A DNA stretch of 64,000 bases from CAWAYR01 sp050250875 (GTDB lineage: Bacteria; Acidobacteriota; Vicinamibacteria; Vicinamibacterales; UBA2999): NCBI GenBank assembly GCA_050250875.1, contig JBFWNV010000014.1, positions 1-64,000 of the forward strand, read 5' to 3'. A program made the position numbers and the translations under genes. Each line of letters begins with the position of its first letter. Position 1 is the stretch's first letter. Below are positions 7,745 to 15,817 of this stretch, in pieces. The notes below the pieces were generated by a model. It saw only the letters and a list, made by a program, of their open reading frames with translations. It had not been told where the DNA came from and searched no databases.

Positions 7745-8397
7745 CGCGGGCCGGTATCGCGGCCGGCCGCCGGATCCGGTGGCTGGCCGCCGTCGCCACG
7801 GCCATCGGTCTGGCGGCGGGCGCGGCGCCGGCCGTCACCGCCCAGACCCGGGATCCGGTCGGCGGCCTGGCGGTGGACGTGCGCGGCCTGACCGTGTCGT
7901 TGCCGACCACGGCGGGCTGGACGCCGGCGGTGCTGAGCGCCACCTCGATCGTCCCGGGGCGCGGCTGGGGCGCGGAGGCCGGAGCGCATGTCGTCTTCGG
8001 ACCGGGCCGCCACCGCCGCCTCGGCCTGGGCGCCACCGGGTTGTGGGCGCAGGGACAGGCAACCGGGATCGATGCGGCCACGGTCACGACACGGCTGACC
8101 GCGGTGGCGCCGCACGTCTCGTGGAACTTCGGCCACCGGCTCGGGTGGAGCTACGTGAGCGGCGGCGCCGGCGTGGCCCGCATCGCGTCGCAGGAGGTGG
8201 GCGGCACGTCGGATCCCGGCGGGTGGGGCGCGGCGTTCCACTACGGCGGCGGCGCCCGCTGGTTCGTCACCGATCGGCTGGCGTTGTCGCTCGACCTGCG
8301 GTTCTGGGCGCTCACGCCGCGCGGCGCGATCGGCGACCGGCCGAACGCGCCGGCCACGACCCGCGTGGCCGTCGGTGCCGGCGTCGCGCTGCGCTGA
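7741..8397 (+). CDS. Small outer-membrane beta-barrel protein
   Basis: The protein is 218 aa. It starts at a TTG that overlaps the deoC stop (TTGA). A signal peptide is evident: an Arg-rich start, then LAAVATAIGLAAGAAPAVTAQ with cleavage after about residue 36. The remainder alternates polar and hydrophobic residues with Gly and aromatic residues (GLGATGLWAQGQ, FHYGGGARWFV, LSLDLRFWAL). It ends in a strand without the usual C-terminal Phe (VAVGAGVALR). It resembles OmpA/OmpW-like 8-strand barrels, but no specific family or substrate can be named. It is probably co-transcribed with the RpiB-like and deoC genes. Confidence 0.72.
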   Translation: MTRAGIAAGRRIRWLAAVATAIGLAAGAAPAVTAQTRDPVGGLAVDVRGLTVSLPTTAGWTPAVLSATSIVPGRGWGAEAGAHVVFGPGRHRRLGLGATGLWAQGQATGIDAATVTTRLTAVAPHVSWNFGHRLGWSYVSGGAGVARIASQEVGGTSDPGGWGAAFHYGGGARWFVTDRLALSLDLRFWALTPRGAIGDRPNAPATTRVAVGAGVALR

Positions 8398-8416
8398 TCG
8401 GGCGTCGGCCGGGTGA

Positions 8417-8422
8417 TAGAAT
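8417..8422 (+). promoter_or_regulatory. -10 element of tRNA-Gly
   Basis: TAGAAT lies 11 bases before the mature 5' end of tRNA-Gly, giving a short precursor leader. No convincing -35 box was seen. The same TAGAAT hexamer precedes several protein genes here. Confidence 0.45.
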
Positions 8423-8433
8423 GGCCCCACTGG

Positions 8434-8508
8434 GCGGGAGTAACTCAGTGGTAGAGTCACAGCTTCCCAAGCTGTTGGTCGCGGGTTCGATCCCCGTCTC
8501 CCGCTCCA
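8434..8508 (+). tRNA. tRNA-Gly (anticodon CCC)
   Basis: The cloverleaf has an acceptor stem GCGGGAG/CTCCCGC, D-arm ACTC/GAGT, anticodon stem ACAGC/GCTGT with loop TTCCCAA (anticodon CCC) and T-arm GCGGG-TTCGATC-CCCGT. The discriminator T is followed by an encoded CCA. The gene is 75 nt including CCA. Confidence 0.97.
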
Positions 8509-8556
8509 CCCTTCGCTCGGTGTCCTGCGAAGACTGACGCGCGTTCCCGCGCCGCG

Positions 8557-9414
8557 TTACGGCGTCTTCGGCTTCGGCTCCACGCCGTAGAGCACCGCCG
8601 CCGATCCCTTCGCCTTCACGAGCCCGTCGAAATGCCCGACCAGCAGGTCGCGGCGGGCCATCAGCGCATCCTGCTCGTAGGCGGTGAGACAGTGGGCCGT
8701 CGCCGTCTTCACTGCGGCGGCGTCCAGTTCGCGCAGCCGCAGCAGCAGCGTGCGGTCGATCTGGTGAAGGTCGTCGGGGTACTTGATCTCCTTCCACAGC
8801 CGGAACGCCCGGGTGAAGTCGATCATCCACAGCTTCCAGTCGTTGGTGATGAGCACGTTGCCGAGGTTCCGATCGGTGTCGCCGACCAGCGCCGCGAACA
8901 CCCGCATCTTGTACATCTGCTGATTCCAGGCCGCCGGGCTGGGCGGCTGGCGCTTCTCTTTGAGCCGGGTCGACTCGTCGAAGGCGTCGTCGATCCACCA
9001 GGTGAGGGTGCCTTCCTTGCCGTTCCAGGTGCGGTGCACGGTGACCGGCATCATCTGGTCGAGGTCGAGCATCCCGGCCAGTACGAAGGCGGCGAGGTTG
9101 AAGTGGTGCGAGTCGGCGAAGTTGAGTTCCATGCCGCGGGCGCCGAAGTCGGCCTGCGTCTTGCGTTCGTAGATCGCCTGGAACGCAGCGTCGTGGGTCA
9201 CCGTGCCGTCGCTCAGCGTCAGGCGCTGCGGCGCCGTCACGCCGCGCGGGAGCGTCCGGCTGCGGATGACCTTGGCGGTGCGCAGGAACTCGGCCTGGGC
9301 CGTCCGGTCCAGTACCGCCGCCGGCGCGGCGGGCGCCTGCGCGAGCGCCGGCCGTGGCAGCGGACCGAGACCGCAGACGACCGCGACGAGGATGGCCGGC
9401 CAGATTCGGTTCAT
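8557..9414 (-). CDS. Secreted protein-kinase-fold (PI3/4K/HipA-like) protein
   Basis: The protein is 285 aa with a signal peptide (residues 1-26, ending ALAQ). A kinase-like catalytic core is visible at residues 176-205: LVGDTDRNLGNVLI matches the D-x-x-x-x-N catalytic loop of PI3/4-kinase, HipA and Fam20C-type folds, and WMIDFTRAF matches the metal-binding DFG-like position (Asp199). A glycine-rich loop is not obvious. A phosphotransferase acting outside the cytoplasm is inferred; the substrate and activity are unknown. The ATG at 9414 is preceded by GGAGG, and a hairpin lies just upstream of that Shine-Dalgarno. Confidence 0.72.
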   Translation of the reverse strand: MNRIWPAILVAVVCGLGPLPRPALAQAPAAPAAVLDRTAQAEFLRTAKVIRSRTLPRGVTAPQRLTLSDGTVTHDAAFQAIYERKTQADFGARGMELNFADSHHFNLAAFVLAGMLDLDQMMPVTVHRTWNGKEGTLTWWIDDAFDESTRLKEKRQPPSPAAWNQQMYKMRVFAALVGDTDRNLGNVLITNDWKLWMIDFTRAFRLWKEIKYPDDLHQIDRTLLLRLRELDAAAVKTATAHCLTAYEQDALMARRDLLVGHFDGLVKAKGSAAVLYGVEPKPKTP

Positions 9415-9425
9415 GCGCACCTCCG

Positions 9426-9449
9426 GGATGCCGTCTCGAAGCGGCATCC
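9426..9449 (-). promoter_or_regulatory. 5' UTR hairpin beside the Shine-Dalgarno of the kinase-like gene
   Basis: An 8-bp perfect stem (GGATGCCG with CGGCATCC) and an 8-base loop end just before the GGAGG of the downstream gene. There is no T-run, so it is not a typical terminator. A TAGGAT -10-like element overlaps its 5' side. It could limit read-through from copA or affect translation. Confidence 0.4.
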
Positions 9450-9483
9450 TACCCGAAACAGCGCGTTCGGCGCCGGAATCCGG

Positions 9484-11799
9484 TCAGGGCAGCGGCAGCC
9501 GGCGCAGGCGGAGGCTGTTGCCGACGACGCTGACCGAGCTCACCGCCATCGCGGCGCTGGCCAGCACCGGGCTGAGCAGGATCCCGAACGCGGGGTAGAG
9601 CACGCCGGCGGCCACCGGGATGCCGACCACGTTGTAGACGAAGGCCCAGAAGAGGTTCTGGCGCATCGTCCGCATGGTCGCCCGGGCCAGCCGCAGCGCC
9701 CGTGGCACGCCCCGCACGTCGTTGCGCAGCAGGGCGATGTCGGCGGCCTCGACCGCCACGTCGGTGCCCGAGGCCAGCGCGATGCCGATGTCCGCACGGG
9801 CCAGGGCCGGCGCGTCATTGATGCCGTCGCCGACCATGGCCACCACCTGCCCGCGCGCCTTCAGCCGGTCGATCTCGTCGCGCTTGCCGGCTGGCAGCAC
9901 CCCCGCCACCACGTCGCCGATGCCCAGCGCGTCGGCCACCCGGCGCGCCGCCGCCGGCTGGTCACCGGTCAACAGGACGGCGCTGAGACCCAGGGCCTGC
10001 ACGTCGCGGACCGCGGCCGCCGATTCGTCGCGCACGGCGTCGTCGAGCAGCAGGGCACCGACGAAGGCGCCGTCGCGGGCGACCGCGACCGGGGTGCCGG
10101 TCACGCCCGGCGGCACCGTCCAGGACGGCGCGGCGTACTCGGGCCGGCCGACCCGGACGACCGATCCCTCGACCCTCGCCTCGGCGCCGACACCCGGTTC
10201 GGCGGCGAAGTCCTGCGGCGCCGGCACGTCCAGGCGCCGGGCGCGGGCCGCGCCGACGATGGCCGCAGCCAGCGGATGCTCCGAGTGCCGCTCGACGGCG
10301 GCGGCCCACCTCAGCACGGACGCCTCGTCGATGCCCGGCGCGGGGAGGACGGCCGTCACCATGGGGTGGCCCACCGTCAGAGTGCCGGTCTTGTCGAAGA
10401 CGACGGTCGTGACCTCGGCGGCGCGCTGGAGCGCCTCGCCGCCCTTCAGCAGCACGCCCGCCTCGGCGCCGCGGCCGGTCGCGACCATCACCGCGGTGGG
10501 TACCGCCAGGCCCATGGCGCACGGGCAGGCGATGATGAGCACGGCCACGCCGTTGGCGAAGGCGCGGACCAGCCCGGCCTCGCCGCCGAACAGCGCCCAG
10601 ACCCCGACGGTCACCACGGCGAGAGCGATGACGGCCGGCACGAAGACCGCGGCGACCCGGTCGGCGAGGTGCTGGATGGGCGCCCGCGTCGCCTGAGCGT
10701 CCTGCATCAACCTGACAATCTGGGCCAGGACGCTCGACGCGCCGGCGGCAGTCGTGCGCACCACCAGGGTACCGGTGCCGTTCACCGTGCCGCCGACGAC
10801 CCGGGCCTCCGGTGCCTTGGCCACCGGCATCGGCTCGCCGGTGAGCATCGCCTCGTCCACCGCCGACCGCCCCTCGATGACGACGCCGTCCACCGGCAGC
10901 CGCTCACCGGGCCGGATCACCACGAGGTCGCCAGGGCGGAGCGTGCCCACCGGGCGGTCGTCTTCGCCGCCGCCGGCGAGCCTCACCCGCGCCGCCGATG
11001 GCTGCAGGGCGACCAGGCGGGCGAGCGCCCGCGTGCTCCGGCGCTTGGCGCCGGCCTCGAGCGCGCGGCCGACGAGCACGAGGGCGACGATGAACAGCGC
11101 CGCCTCGAAGTAGACGTCCGGCGCCACTCCGGCACGGACGAACATCCCCGGGGCGAGCGTCGTCGCGACCGAATACAGAAACGCCGCGGCGGTGCCGACC
11201 GCGACCAGCGTGTTCATGTCGGCGGTGCGATGGCGGGCGTTGCGCCAGGCGCGCTGATAGAACTCGCCGCCGGCCCAGGCCAGCACCGCGGCCGTCAGCA
11301 CCAGCAGCGTCCAGGCGATCGAGGACGGCGGCAGTGTGTAGAGGCCCGGCAGCGCCCGCTGCAGGGCCGGTCCCACGGCCTCGGTCACCCAGCGCATGAA
11401 CGGATCGGCGGAGGTCAGGTGCGCGGCGTGACCGGCCGGGGCCATCAGCGGCATGCCGACGACCATGGCGACGAGACCGGCCGCCAGGCTGACGCCCGCC
11501 TTCACCAGCAGAGCCGTCGCCCCCGAGGCGTCGCGTTCGGCCGCCGCTCGCGCCGCCGGAGCGCCGAGCAGATCGTCGGCGGCGGGCGGCGCGGCCTCGT
11601 AGCCGACGTCGCGGACGGCGTCGAGGAGCCGCGGGACGTCGACCTGCTGCGGGTCGAAGGTGACCGTCGCGGCGTGCAGCATCAGGTTGACGCTGGCGGC
11701 CGTCACGCCCGCGGTGCGGGTCAGGGCCCGCTCGACGGCGCTCTGGCACGCCGCGCAGGTCATACCCGCGACGGGGAAGGTGATCTTGGCGATGGGCAT
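9484..11799 (-). CDS. copA: Copper-translocating P1B-type ATPase
   Basis: The protein is 771 aa. An N-terminal heavy-metal-associated domain carries GMTCAAC (Cys15, Cys18). Membrane segments follow, then a CPC ion-channel motif (IACPCAMGLAVPTA, about residue 423), the phosphorylation site DKTGTLTVGHP (about 468), an HP-type motif (SEHPLAAA) and GDGINDAPALARAD (about 656). The CPC plus terminal GNSLRLRRL pattern indicates a Cu(I) exporter. The gene lies 71 bases downstream of the phosphohexomutase on the same strand. That gap is entirely a GATC-rich repeat, and no Shine-Dalgarno is obvious. Confidence 0.95.
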   Translation of the reverse strand: MPIAKITFPVAGMTCAACQSAVERALTRTAGVTAASVNLMLHAATVTFDPQQVDVPRLLDAVRDVGYEAAPPAADDLLGAPAARAAAERDASGATALLVKAGVSLAAGLVAMVVGMPLMAPAGHAAHLTSADPFMRWVTEAVGPALQRALPGLYTLPPSSIAWTLLVLTAAVLAWAGGEFYQRAWRNARHRTADMNTLVAVGTAAAFLYSVATTLAPGMFVRAGVAPDVYFEAALFIVALVLVGRALEAGAKRRSTRALARLVALQPSAARVRLAGGGEDDRPVGTLRPGDLVVIRPGERLPVDGVVIEGRSAVDEAMLTGEPMPVAKAPEARVVGGTVNGTGTLVVRTTAAGASSVLAQIVRLMQDAQATRAPIQHLADRVAAVFVPAVIALAVVTVGVWALFGGEAGLVRAFANGVAVLIIACPCAMGLAVPTAVMVATGRGAEAGVLLKGGEALQRAAEVTTVVFDKTGTLTVGHPMVTAVLPAPGIDEASVLRWAAAVERHSEHPLAAAIVGAARARRLDVPAPQDFAAEPGVGAEARVEGSVVRVGRPEYAAPSWTVPPGVTGTPVAVARDGAFVGALLLDDAVRDESAAAVRDVQALGLSAVLLTGDQPAAARRVADALGIGDVVAGVLPAGKRDEIDRLKARGQVVAMVGDGINDAPALARADIGIALASGTDVAVEAADIALLRNDVRGVPRALRLARATMRTMRQNLFWAFVYNVVGIPVAAGVLYPAFGILLSPVLASAAMAVSSVSVVGNSLRLRRLPLP

Positions 11800-11804
11800 C
11801 TCGT

Positions 11805-11886
11805 GATCGGGTGATCGATTGATCGAGTGATCGAGATCACCCGATCATCCGATCGCGCGATCACCCGATTCTACGATCTGATGATC
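11805..11886. repeat. 8-base-periodic GATC repeat in the copA upstream gap
   Basis: GATC occurs at 11805, 11813, 11821, 11829, 11835, 11843, 11851, 11859, 11875 and 11883, with GATT at 11867. These are units of GATCNNNN in two phase blocks joined by one 6-base step. The array contains the inverted pair ATCGGGTGATC and GATCACCCGAT. It fills the whole gap before copA and runs into the last codons of the phosphohexomutase. Function is unknown: a repeat expansion, protein-binding array or hairpin are possible. Confidence 0.8.
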
Positions 11887-13223
11887 CCCAGCACCTCATC
11901 CCGGCGCCGCTCCATGATCTCGGGTGTCGTGCCCTCGAGGTTGAGCCGCAGCAGCGGCTCGGTGTTCGACGCCCGGACGTTGAAGTGCCAGTCGTCGAAC
12001 TCGACCGAGATGCCGTCGAGGCGGTAGACGTGCCCGTGGGCGTACTCGCGGGCGAGCCGGTCGAGCTTGTCCGGCACGACGGCCATGCTCGCCACCTTGG
12101 TGTTGATCTCGCCCGAGATGAAGTAGCGCTCGCGCAGCGGCGCCAGCAGGTCGCGCAGCGACTGGCCCTTGCGCGACATCAGCTCGAGGATGAGCAGCGC
12201 CGGGATGAAGCCGTTGTCGGCGTAGAAGTTGTCCTTGAAGTAGTAGTGGCCGGTGACCTCACCGCCGAACAGGCCGTCTTCCTCGCGCATGCGGCGCTTG
12301 ATGAAGGCGTGGCCGACGCGGTTCATCAGCGCCCGCCCGCCGTAGCGGGCCACCGTGTCCTTCACCGCGTAGCTGGCCCGCACGTCGTAGACGATGGTGG
12401 CGCCGGGCTGCTTCATCAACGCCGCCTCGGCGAGCAGTGCGGTGATGAAGTCGCCGGCGATGAACTCGCCGCTGCCGTCGATGAAGAAGCAGCGATCGGC
12501 GTCGCCGTCCCAGGCGATGCCGATATCGGCACGCTGCCGGATGACCTCGGCGGTGATGTCCTGGCGGTTCTCCTCGATGAGGGGATTGGCCTCGTGGTTG
12601 GGGAAGGTGCCGTCGACCTCGAAGCACAGCCGCGTCGTCCGGCAGGGCAGGCGGTCGAACAGGTGCGGGGCCACCGCGCCGGCGATGCCGCTGCCGGCGT
12701 CGAGCACGACGTTGAACGGGCGGATGACCGACGGGTCGATGAAGCCCATCACGTGCCCGACGTACGGCGCGGTGATGTCGCCGCGGGTGACGGTGCCCGG
12801 CGTCGCCGCCGGCGGCGGCAGGGTGCCGCCGAGCATCATCTCCTTCATCTCCCGGATGCCCGACTCGCCACTGAGCGGGAACGCCTCGGCCTTGACCATC
12901 TTGCAGCCGTTGTACTGCTTGGGATTGTGCGACGCGGTGATCTGGGCGCCGCCGTCGAGGCCGGCGCTGGCCACCGCGTAGTACATCATGTCGGTGCCGG
13001 CCAGGCCGTAGTCGTGGACGTGGCCGCCCTGGCGCACGACACCGTCGATGAACGCCGCCGCCAGCGACGGCGACGACGTGCGCATGTCGCGCGTCACGGC
13101 GAAGCGCCCGGCGCCGAGGACGGCGACGAAGGCGCGGCCGAGCTGCACGAAGACGTCCTCGGACAGCTCCTGCGGGTAGAGCCCGCGGACGTCGTAGGCC
13201 TTGAAGATCTCGGGGTTGATCAT
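11871..13223 (-). CDS. manB: Phosphomannomutase/phosphoglucomutase
   Basis: The protein is 450 aa, a normal length for the alpha-D-phosphohexomutase family. The phosphoserine loop is ITASHNPKQYNG (Ser98), the metal loop DGDADRCFF (about residue 240), the sugar loop GGEVTGHYYF and the phosphate-binding end FNVRASNTEPLLRLN. It interconverts hexose 6- and 1-phosphates for sugar-nucleotide synthesis. Its neighbour upstream in the same direction is an NDP-sugar pyrophosphorylase, so the pair probably makes GDP-mannose or a related donor. Symbol assignment between manB and pgm-type specificity is uncertain. Confidence 0.9.
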   Translation of the reverse strand: MINPEIFKAYDVRGLYPQELSEDVFVQLGRAFVAVLGAGRFAVTRDMRTSSPSLAAAFIDGVVRQGGHVHDYGLAGTDMMYYAVASAGLDGGAQITASHNPKQYNGCKMVKAEAFPLSGESGIREMKEMMLGGTLPPPAATPGTVTRGDITAPYVGHVMGFIDPSVIRPFNVVLDAGSGIAGAVAPHLFDRLPCRTTRLCFEVDGTFPNHEANPLIEENRQDITAEVIRQRADIGIAWDGDADRCFFIDGSGEFIAGDFITALLAEAALMKQPGATIVYDVRASYAVKDTVARYGGRALMNRVGHAFIKRRMREEDGLFGGEVTGHYYFKDNFYADNGFIPALLILELMSRKGQSLRDLLAPLRERYFISGEINTKVASMAVVPDKLDRLAREYAHGHVYRLDGISVEFDDWHFNVRASNTEPLLRLNLEGTTPEIMERRRDEVLGIIRS

Positions 13224-13256
13224 GGTCGGAGCTCGCGTGGCTGGCTGACCGCCCGG

Positions 13257-14312
13257 TCAGACCTGGGTGAAGTCGGTGAGGGCCGTCTTGTCGCCGAGGA
13301 TCGCGGTCGGGCCGACCCGAGCCTCGCGTCCGACGTGGCAGCCGCGGCCGACCAGCGCGCCGTCGACGACGGCGTCGCGGCCGATGCGGCTGTTCGGCCA
13401 GACGATCGCGCCGCGCACCTGCGCGTCCTCCTCGACGACCACCGTGCGCCCGATGACGCTCAGCGCCCCGATGCGCGCGCCGCTCTTCACGTGGGCGCCG
13501 GCATCGATGAAGCACGGCCCCTCGAGCACGGCGCCGGGCTCGATCTTGGCCTCCGGCGAGACCACCGGCCGGCCGGAGGCGATCCCGGCCGGGCCGAGCG
13601 GACAGCGCCCGGCGAAGATGTCGCGGTGGACGCCGAGGTACTTCTCCGGCGTCCCGATGTCGATCCAGTAGCCACGATCGACGTAGGCGACGAAGGTCTC
13701 GCCGCGTTCGACCAGCGACGGGAAGTAGCCGCGCTCGATCGAGTACGGCGCGTCCTTCGGGATGCGGTCGAAGGTCGACGGCTCGAGGACGTAGATGCCG
13801 GCGTTGATGGTGTCGCAGGTGATCTCGTCGGCCGCGGGCTTCTCCAGGAAGCGGCGGACCGAGCCGTCCTCGCCGGTCTCGACCAGCCCGTAGGCCGACG
13901 GATTCTCGACCGGCGTCAGGACGATGGTCGCCTTGGCTCGACGTTCGCGGTGCCGGCGCACCACGGCGGCGACGTCCACCGCGGTCATCACGTCGCCGTT
14001 GAAGACGACCAGCGTGTCGTCGATGCCCTTGGCGGCGAAGCGGATGGCGCCGCCGGTGCCGAGCGGCGACGGCTCGACGACGTAGCGGAGCCGGACGCCG
14101 AGGCCGCTGCCGTCGCCGAAGGTCTCCTCGAGCCGCCGCGGCTGGTAGTTGAGGCTGAGGATCACCTCGTCGATTTCGGGGACCTGCTTGAGCAGGTCGA
14201 TCTGGTAGGTCAGGAACGGCCGATCGAAGATCGGGACGATCGGCTTGGGCGTGTGGAGCGTGAGGGGACGCAGGCGGGTGCCCTTGCCGCCGGCGAGCAG
14301 AATGGCTTTCAT
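13257..14312 (-). CDS. NDP-sugar pyrophosphorylase (mannose-1-phosphate guanylyltransferase-like)
   Basis: The protein is 351 aa. The N-terminal nucleotidyltransferase domain has LLAGGKGTRLRPLT (residues 5-18), the KPIVPIFDRPFLTYQ sugar-binding lead and FNGDVMT metal-binding region. The C-terminal third is a left-handed beta-helix (hexapeptide-type repeats such as AKIEPGAVLEGP and ARIGALSVIGR). The ATG at 14312 begins at the conserved MKAILLAGG. A TAAGAT element lies 11 bases upstream. The gene is 33 bases before the phosphohexomutase and divergent from pgsA. The nucleotide used (GTP, TTP or UTP) cannot be told from the sequence. Confidence 0.88.
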   Translation of the reverse strand: MKAILLAGGKGTRLRPLTLHTPKPIVPIFDRPFLTYQIDLLKQVPEIDEVILSLNYQPRRLEETFGDGSGLGVRLRYVVEPSPLGTGGAIRFAAKGIDDTLVVFNGDVMTAVDVAAVVRRHRERRAKATIVLTPVENPSAYGLVETGEDGSVRRFLEKPAADEITCDTINAGIYVLEPSTFDRIPKDAPYSIERGYFPSLVERGETFVAYVDRGYWIDIGTPEKYLGVHRDIFAGRCPLGPAGIASGRPVVSPEAKIEPGAVLEGPCFIDAGAHVKSGARIGALSVIGRTVVVEEDAQVRGAIVWPNSRIGRDAVVDGALVGRGCHVGREARVGPTAILGDKTALTDFTQV

Positions 14313-14346
14313 GTCAACCGTCGATCTTACACCGGCCGCTTGGCGG

Positions 14347-14352
14347 TAGAAT
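14347..14352 (+). promoter_or_regulatory. -10 element of pgsA
   Basis: TAGAAT lies 19 bases before the pgsA ATG and would leave a leader of about 13 bases. No convincing -35 box is present in the 59-base divergent spacer. Confidence 0.4.
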
Positions 14353-14371
14353 TGCACCGGGCGCCGTTGCC

Positions 14372-15004
14372 ATGAACCTGCCGAACACGCTGACGGTGAT
14401 CCGCATCGTGCTCGTGCCGCTGCTCGTCGTCGTGCTGCTGACGAAGTTCGAGGGCCGCGCCGTGCTGGGCATCCACGTGGAGTTCGTCGCCGCCGCGATC
14501 TTCGGCCTGGCGTCGCTGACCGACTGGCTCGACGGCTATCTGGCGCGGCGCCGCCAGCAGATCACCTGGGTCGGCGAGGTGCTCGATCCGATCGCCGACA
14601 AGCTGCTGATCTCGGCCGTCCTCATCTCGCTGGTCCAGCTCGACCTGGTCGCCGCGTGGATGGCGGCGGTGATCATCGGCCGGGAGTTCGCCGTGACCGG
14701 CCTGCGCAGCCTCGCCTTCTCGCGCGGGCTGGTCATCGCCGCCTCGCCGCTGGGCAAGCTCAAGATGGTGACGCAGATCGTCGCCGTGCTGCTGCTCCTG
14801 CTCGGCTGGGAGCGCTTTCCGGTGCTGCTGGGGCTCGGGCGGGTGATGCTGTGGGTGGCGATGGCCGCCACGCTCGGATCGGCGGCCGACTACTTCTGGC
14901 GGTTCAGCCGGGCGGTGAAGACGGTGGCGGCGCCGGTCGCGGAGTTCGCCGCGGCCCAGGCGCGGCGCGAACGGGCCAGGTCGGAACGGAGCGGGGCCGC
15001 CTAG
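14372..15004 (+). CDS. pgsA: CDP-diacylglycerol--glycerol-3-phosphate 3-phosphatidyltransferase
   Basis: The protein is 210 aa with about five membrane segments. The CDP-alcohol phosphotransferase signature D-G-x2-A-R-x8-G-x3-D-x3-D is complete (DGYLAR ... GEVLDPIADK). It makes phosphatidylglycerol phosphate at the inner membrane. The N-terminus MNLPNTLTVIRIVLVPLL matches PgsA closely. A GC-rich hairpin spans the stop codon, between this gene and the convergent periplasmic protein. Confidence 0.95.
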   Translation: MNLPNTLTVIRIVLVPLLVVVLLTKFEGRAVLGIHVEFVAAAIFGLASLTDWLDGYLARRRQQITWVGEVLDPIADKLLISAVLISLVQLDLVAAWMAAVIIGREFAVTGLRSLAFSRGLVIAASPLGKLKMVTQIVAVLLLLLGWERFPVLLGLGRVMLWVAMAATLGSAADYFWRFSRAVKTVAAPVAEFAAAQARRERARSERSGAA

Positions 15005-15020
15005 CGGCGCGGCCCGCTCC
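14988..15020. terminator. GC-rich hairpin between convergent genes
   Basis: GGAGCGGG (14988-14995) pairs with CCCGCTCC (15013-15020), with a second inner GCCGC/GCGGC stem. It covers the pgsA stop codon and faces a convergent gene, as expected for a bidirectional terminator, but no T-run follows. Confidence 0.35.
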
Positions 15021-15031
15021 GCCCCGCGTGG

Positions 15032-15814
15032 TCAGGGGCGCGACGCCGGCGCCTGCGTGCCGACCCAGTCGCCGGCATAGAGCACGTCGCGGACGCGATC
15101 GGCAATCACCGTGGAGGTGTCGCCGGCCACCGTCAGCACGATCGCCCGTCCGACCTCGACCAGCGGCCCGGCGGTCTTGGGGTCGCGGAAGATGGTCAGC
15201 CGCGCGCCGGCCGTCAGGCCGTGCGAGGTGCCGCGGTTGACGACGATGAGGTCGCCGTTGGCGAAGGCGCGGCGGCCGTCGGTGCCGAACAGGAGCCGGC
15301 CCATGTCGGTGAACTGCGCCGCCCCGTCGGCCGCCAGAGTGGCGGGCAGGGGGGCGGCGGTGAACGGCTCGAGGTAGTCGCCCTTCAAGAAGGAGTCGCA
15401 GGCGTAGTCGATGCGTGCGAGCGCCGAGAAGCTGTCGGACGCGGTGACCGTGATCCAGCCGGCGGTATGGACCGTGGCCGGCGCGGTCAGCGACGGCTTG
15501 CTGTGATCGGGGCTGGTCAGCAGCCGGCGGACGAAGAACTGCTGGCCGGGCTCGAGGCCCACCGAGGTGCCGCCGAAGAGCACCAGCGTGTCCGGGGCGG
15601 CGAAGGCGCGGCGCAGCTTGGCGTCGCCTTCGTGCGCGGCGGGCAGCCGGTGGACCGGCTGCGGCTCGCTGAACACCGGCAGATCGGCGCAGCTCAGCCG
15701 CTTCGGATACATTCCCAGGTCACCGAACGCCCCCGGCGGGAGCGGCGCCTGCGCGGCGGCAGGCGCGGCGACGACGGTGACGAGCAGTGCACACAGAGAC
15801 GCGGTTCGGCGCAT
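15032..15814 (-). CDS. Secreted hypothetical protein, possible FlgT/LysM-associated beta domain
   Basis: The protein is 260 aa with a signal peptide (residues 1-22, AAAQ). The C-terminal half (GDLIVVNRGTSHGLTAGARL, then VGRAIVLTVAGDTSTVIADR and YAGDWV) resembles the small beta domain found after LysM-type modules and in FlgT, in which a GD(V/L)(I/V) strand is followed by an inhibitory-loop repeat. I do not recognise the N-terminal half. It lies directly after bamD in the same direction with a 3-base gap, so it is likely co-expressed with the outer-membrane assembly gene. Function is unknown. Confidence 0.68.
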   Translation of the reverse strand: MRRTASLCALLVTVVAAPAAAQAPLPPGAFGDLGMYPKRLSCADLPVFSEPQPVHRLPAAHEGDAKLRRAFAAPDTLVLFGGTSVGLEPGQQFFVRRLLTSPDHSKPSLTAPATVHTAGWITVTASDSFSALARIDYACDSFLKGDYLEPFTAAPLPATLAADGAAQFTDMGRLLFGTDGRRAFANGDLIVVNRGTSHGLTAGARLTIFRDPKTAGPLVEVGRAIVLTVAGDTSTVIADRVRDVLYAGDWVGTQAPASRP

Positions 15815-15817
15815 GGT

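Noticed and set aside
6201..8397. A complete bacterial microcompartment locus
   Set aside because: I looked for shell proteins and other core enzymes around the RpiB-DeoC pair and found none in the window.
8632..11814. A 1060-codon plus-strand frame across the kinase-like gene and copA
   Set aside because: It is antisense to two motif-complete genes and has His/Arg/Gly-rich low-complexity composition.
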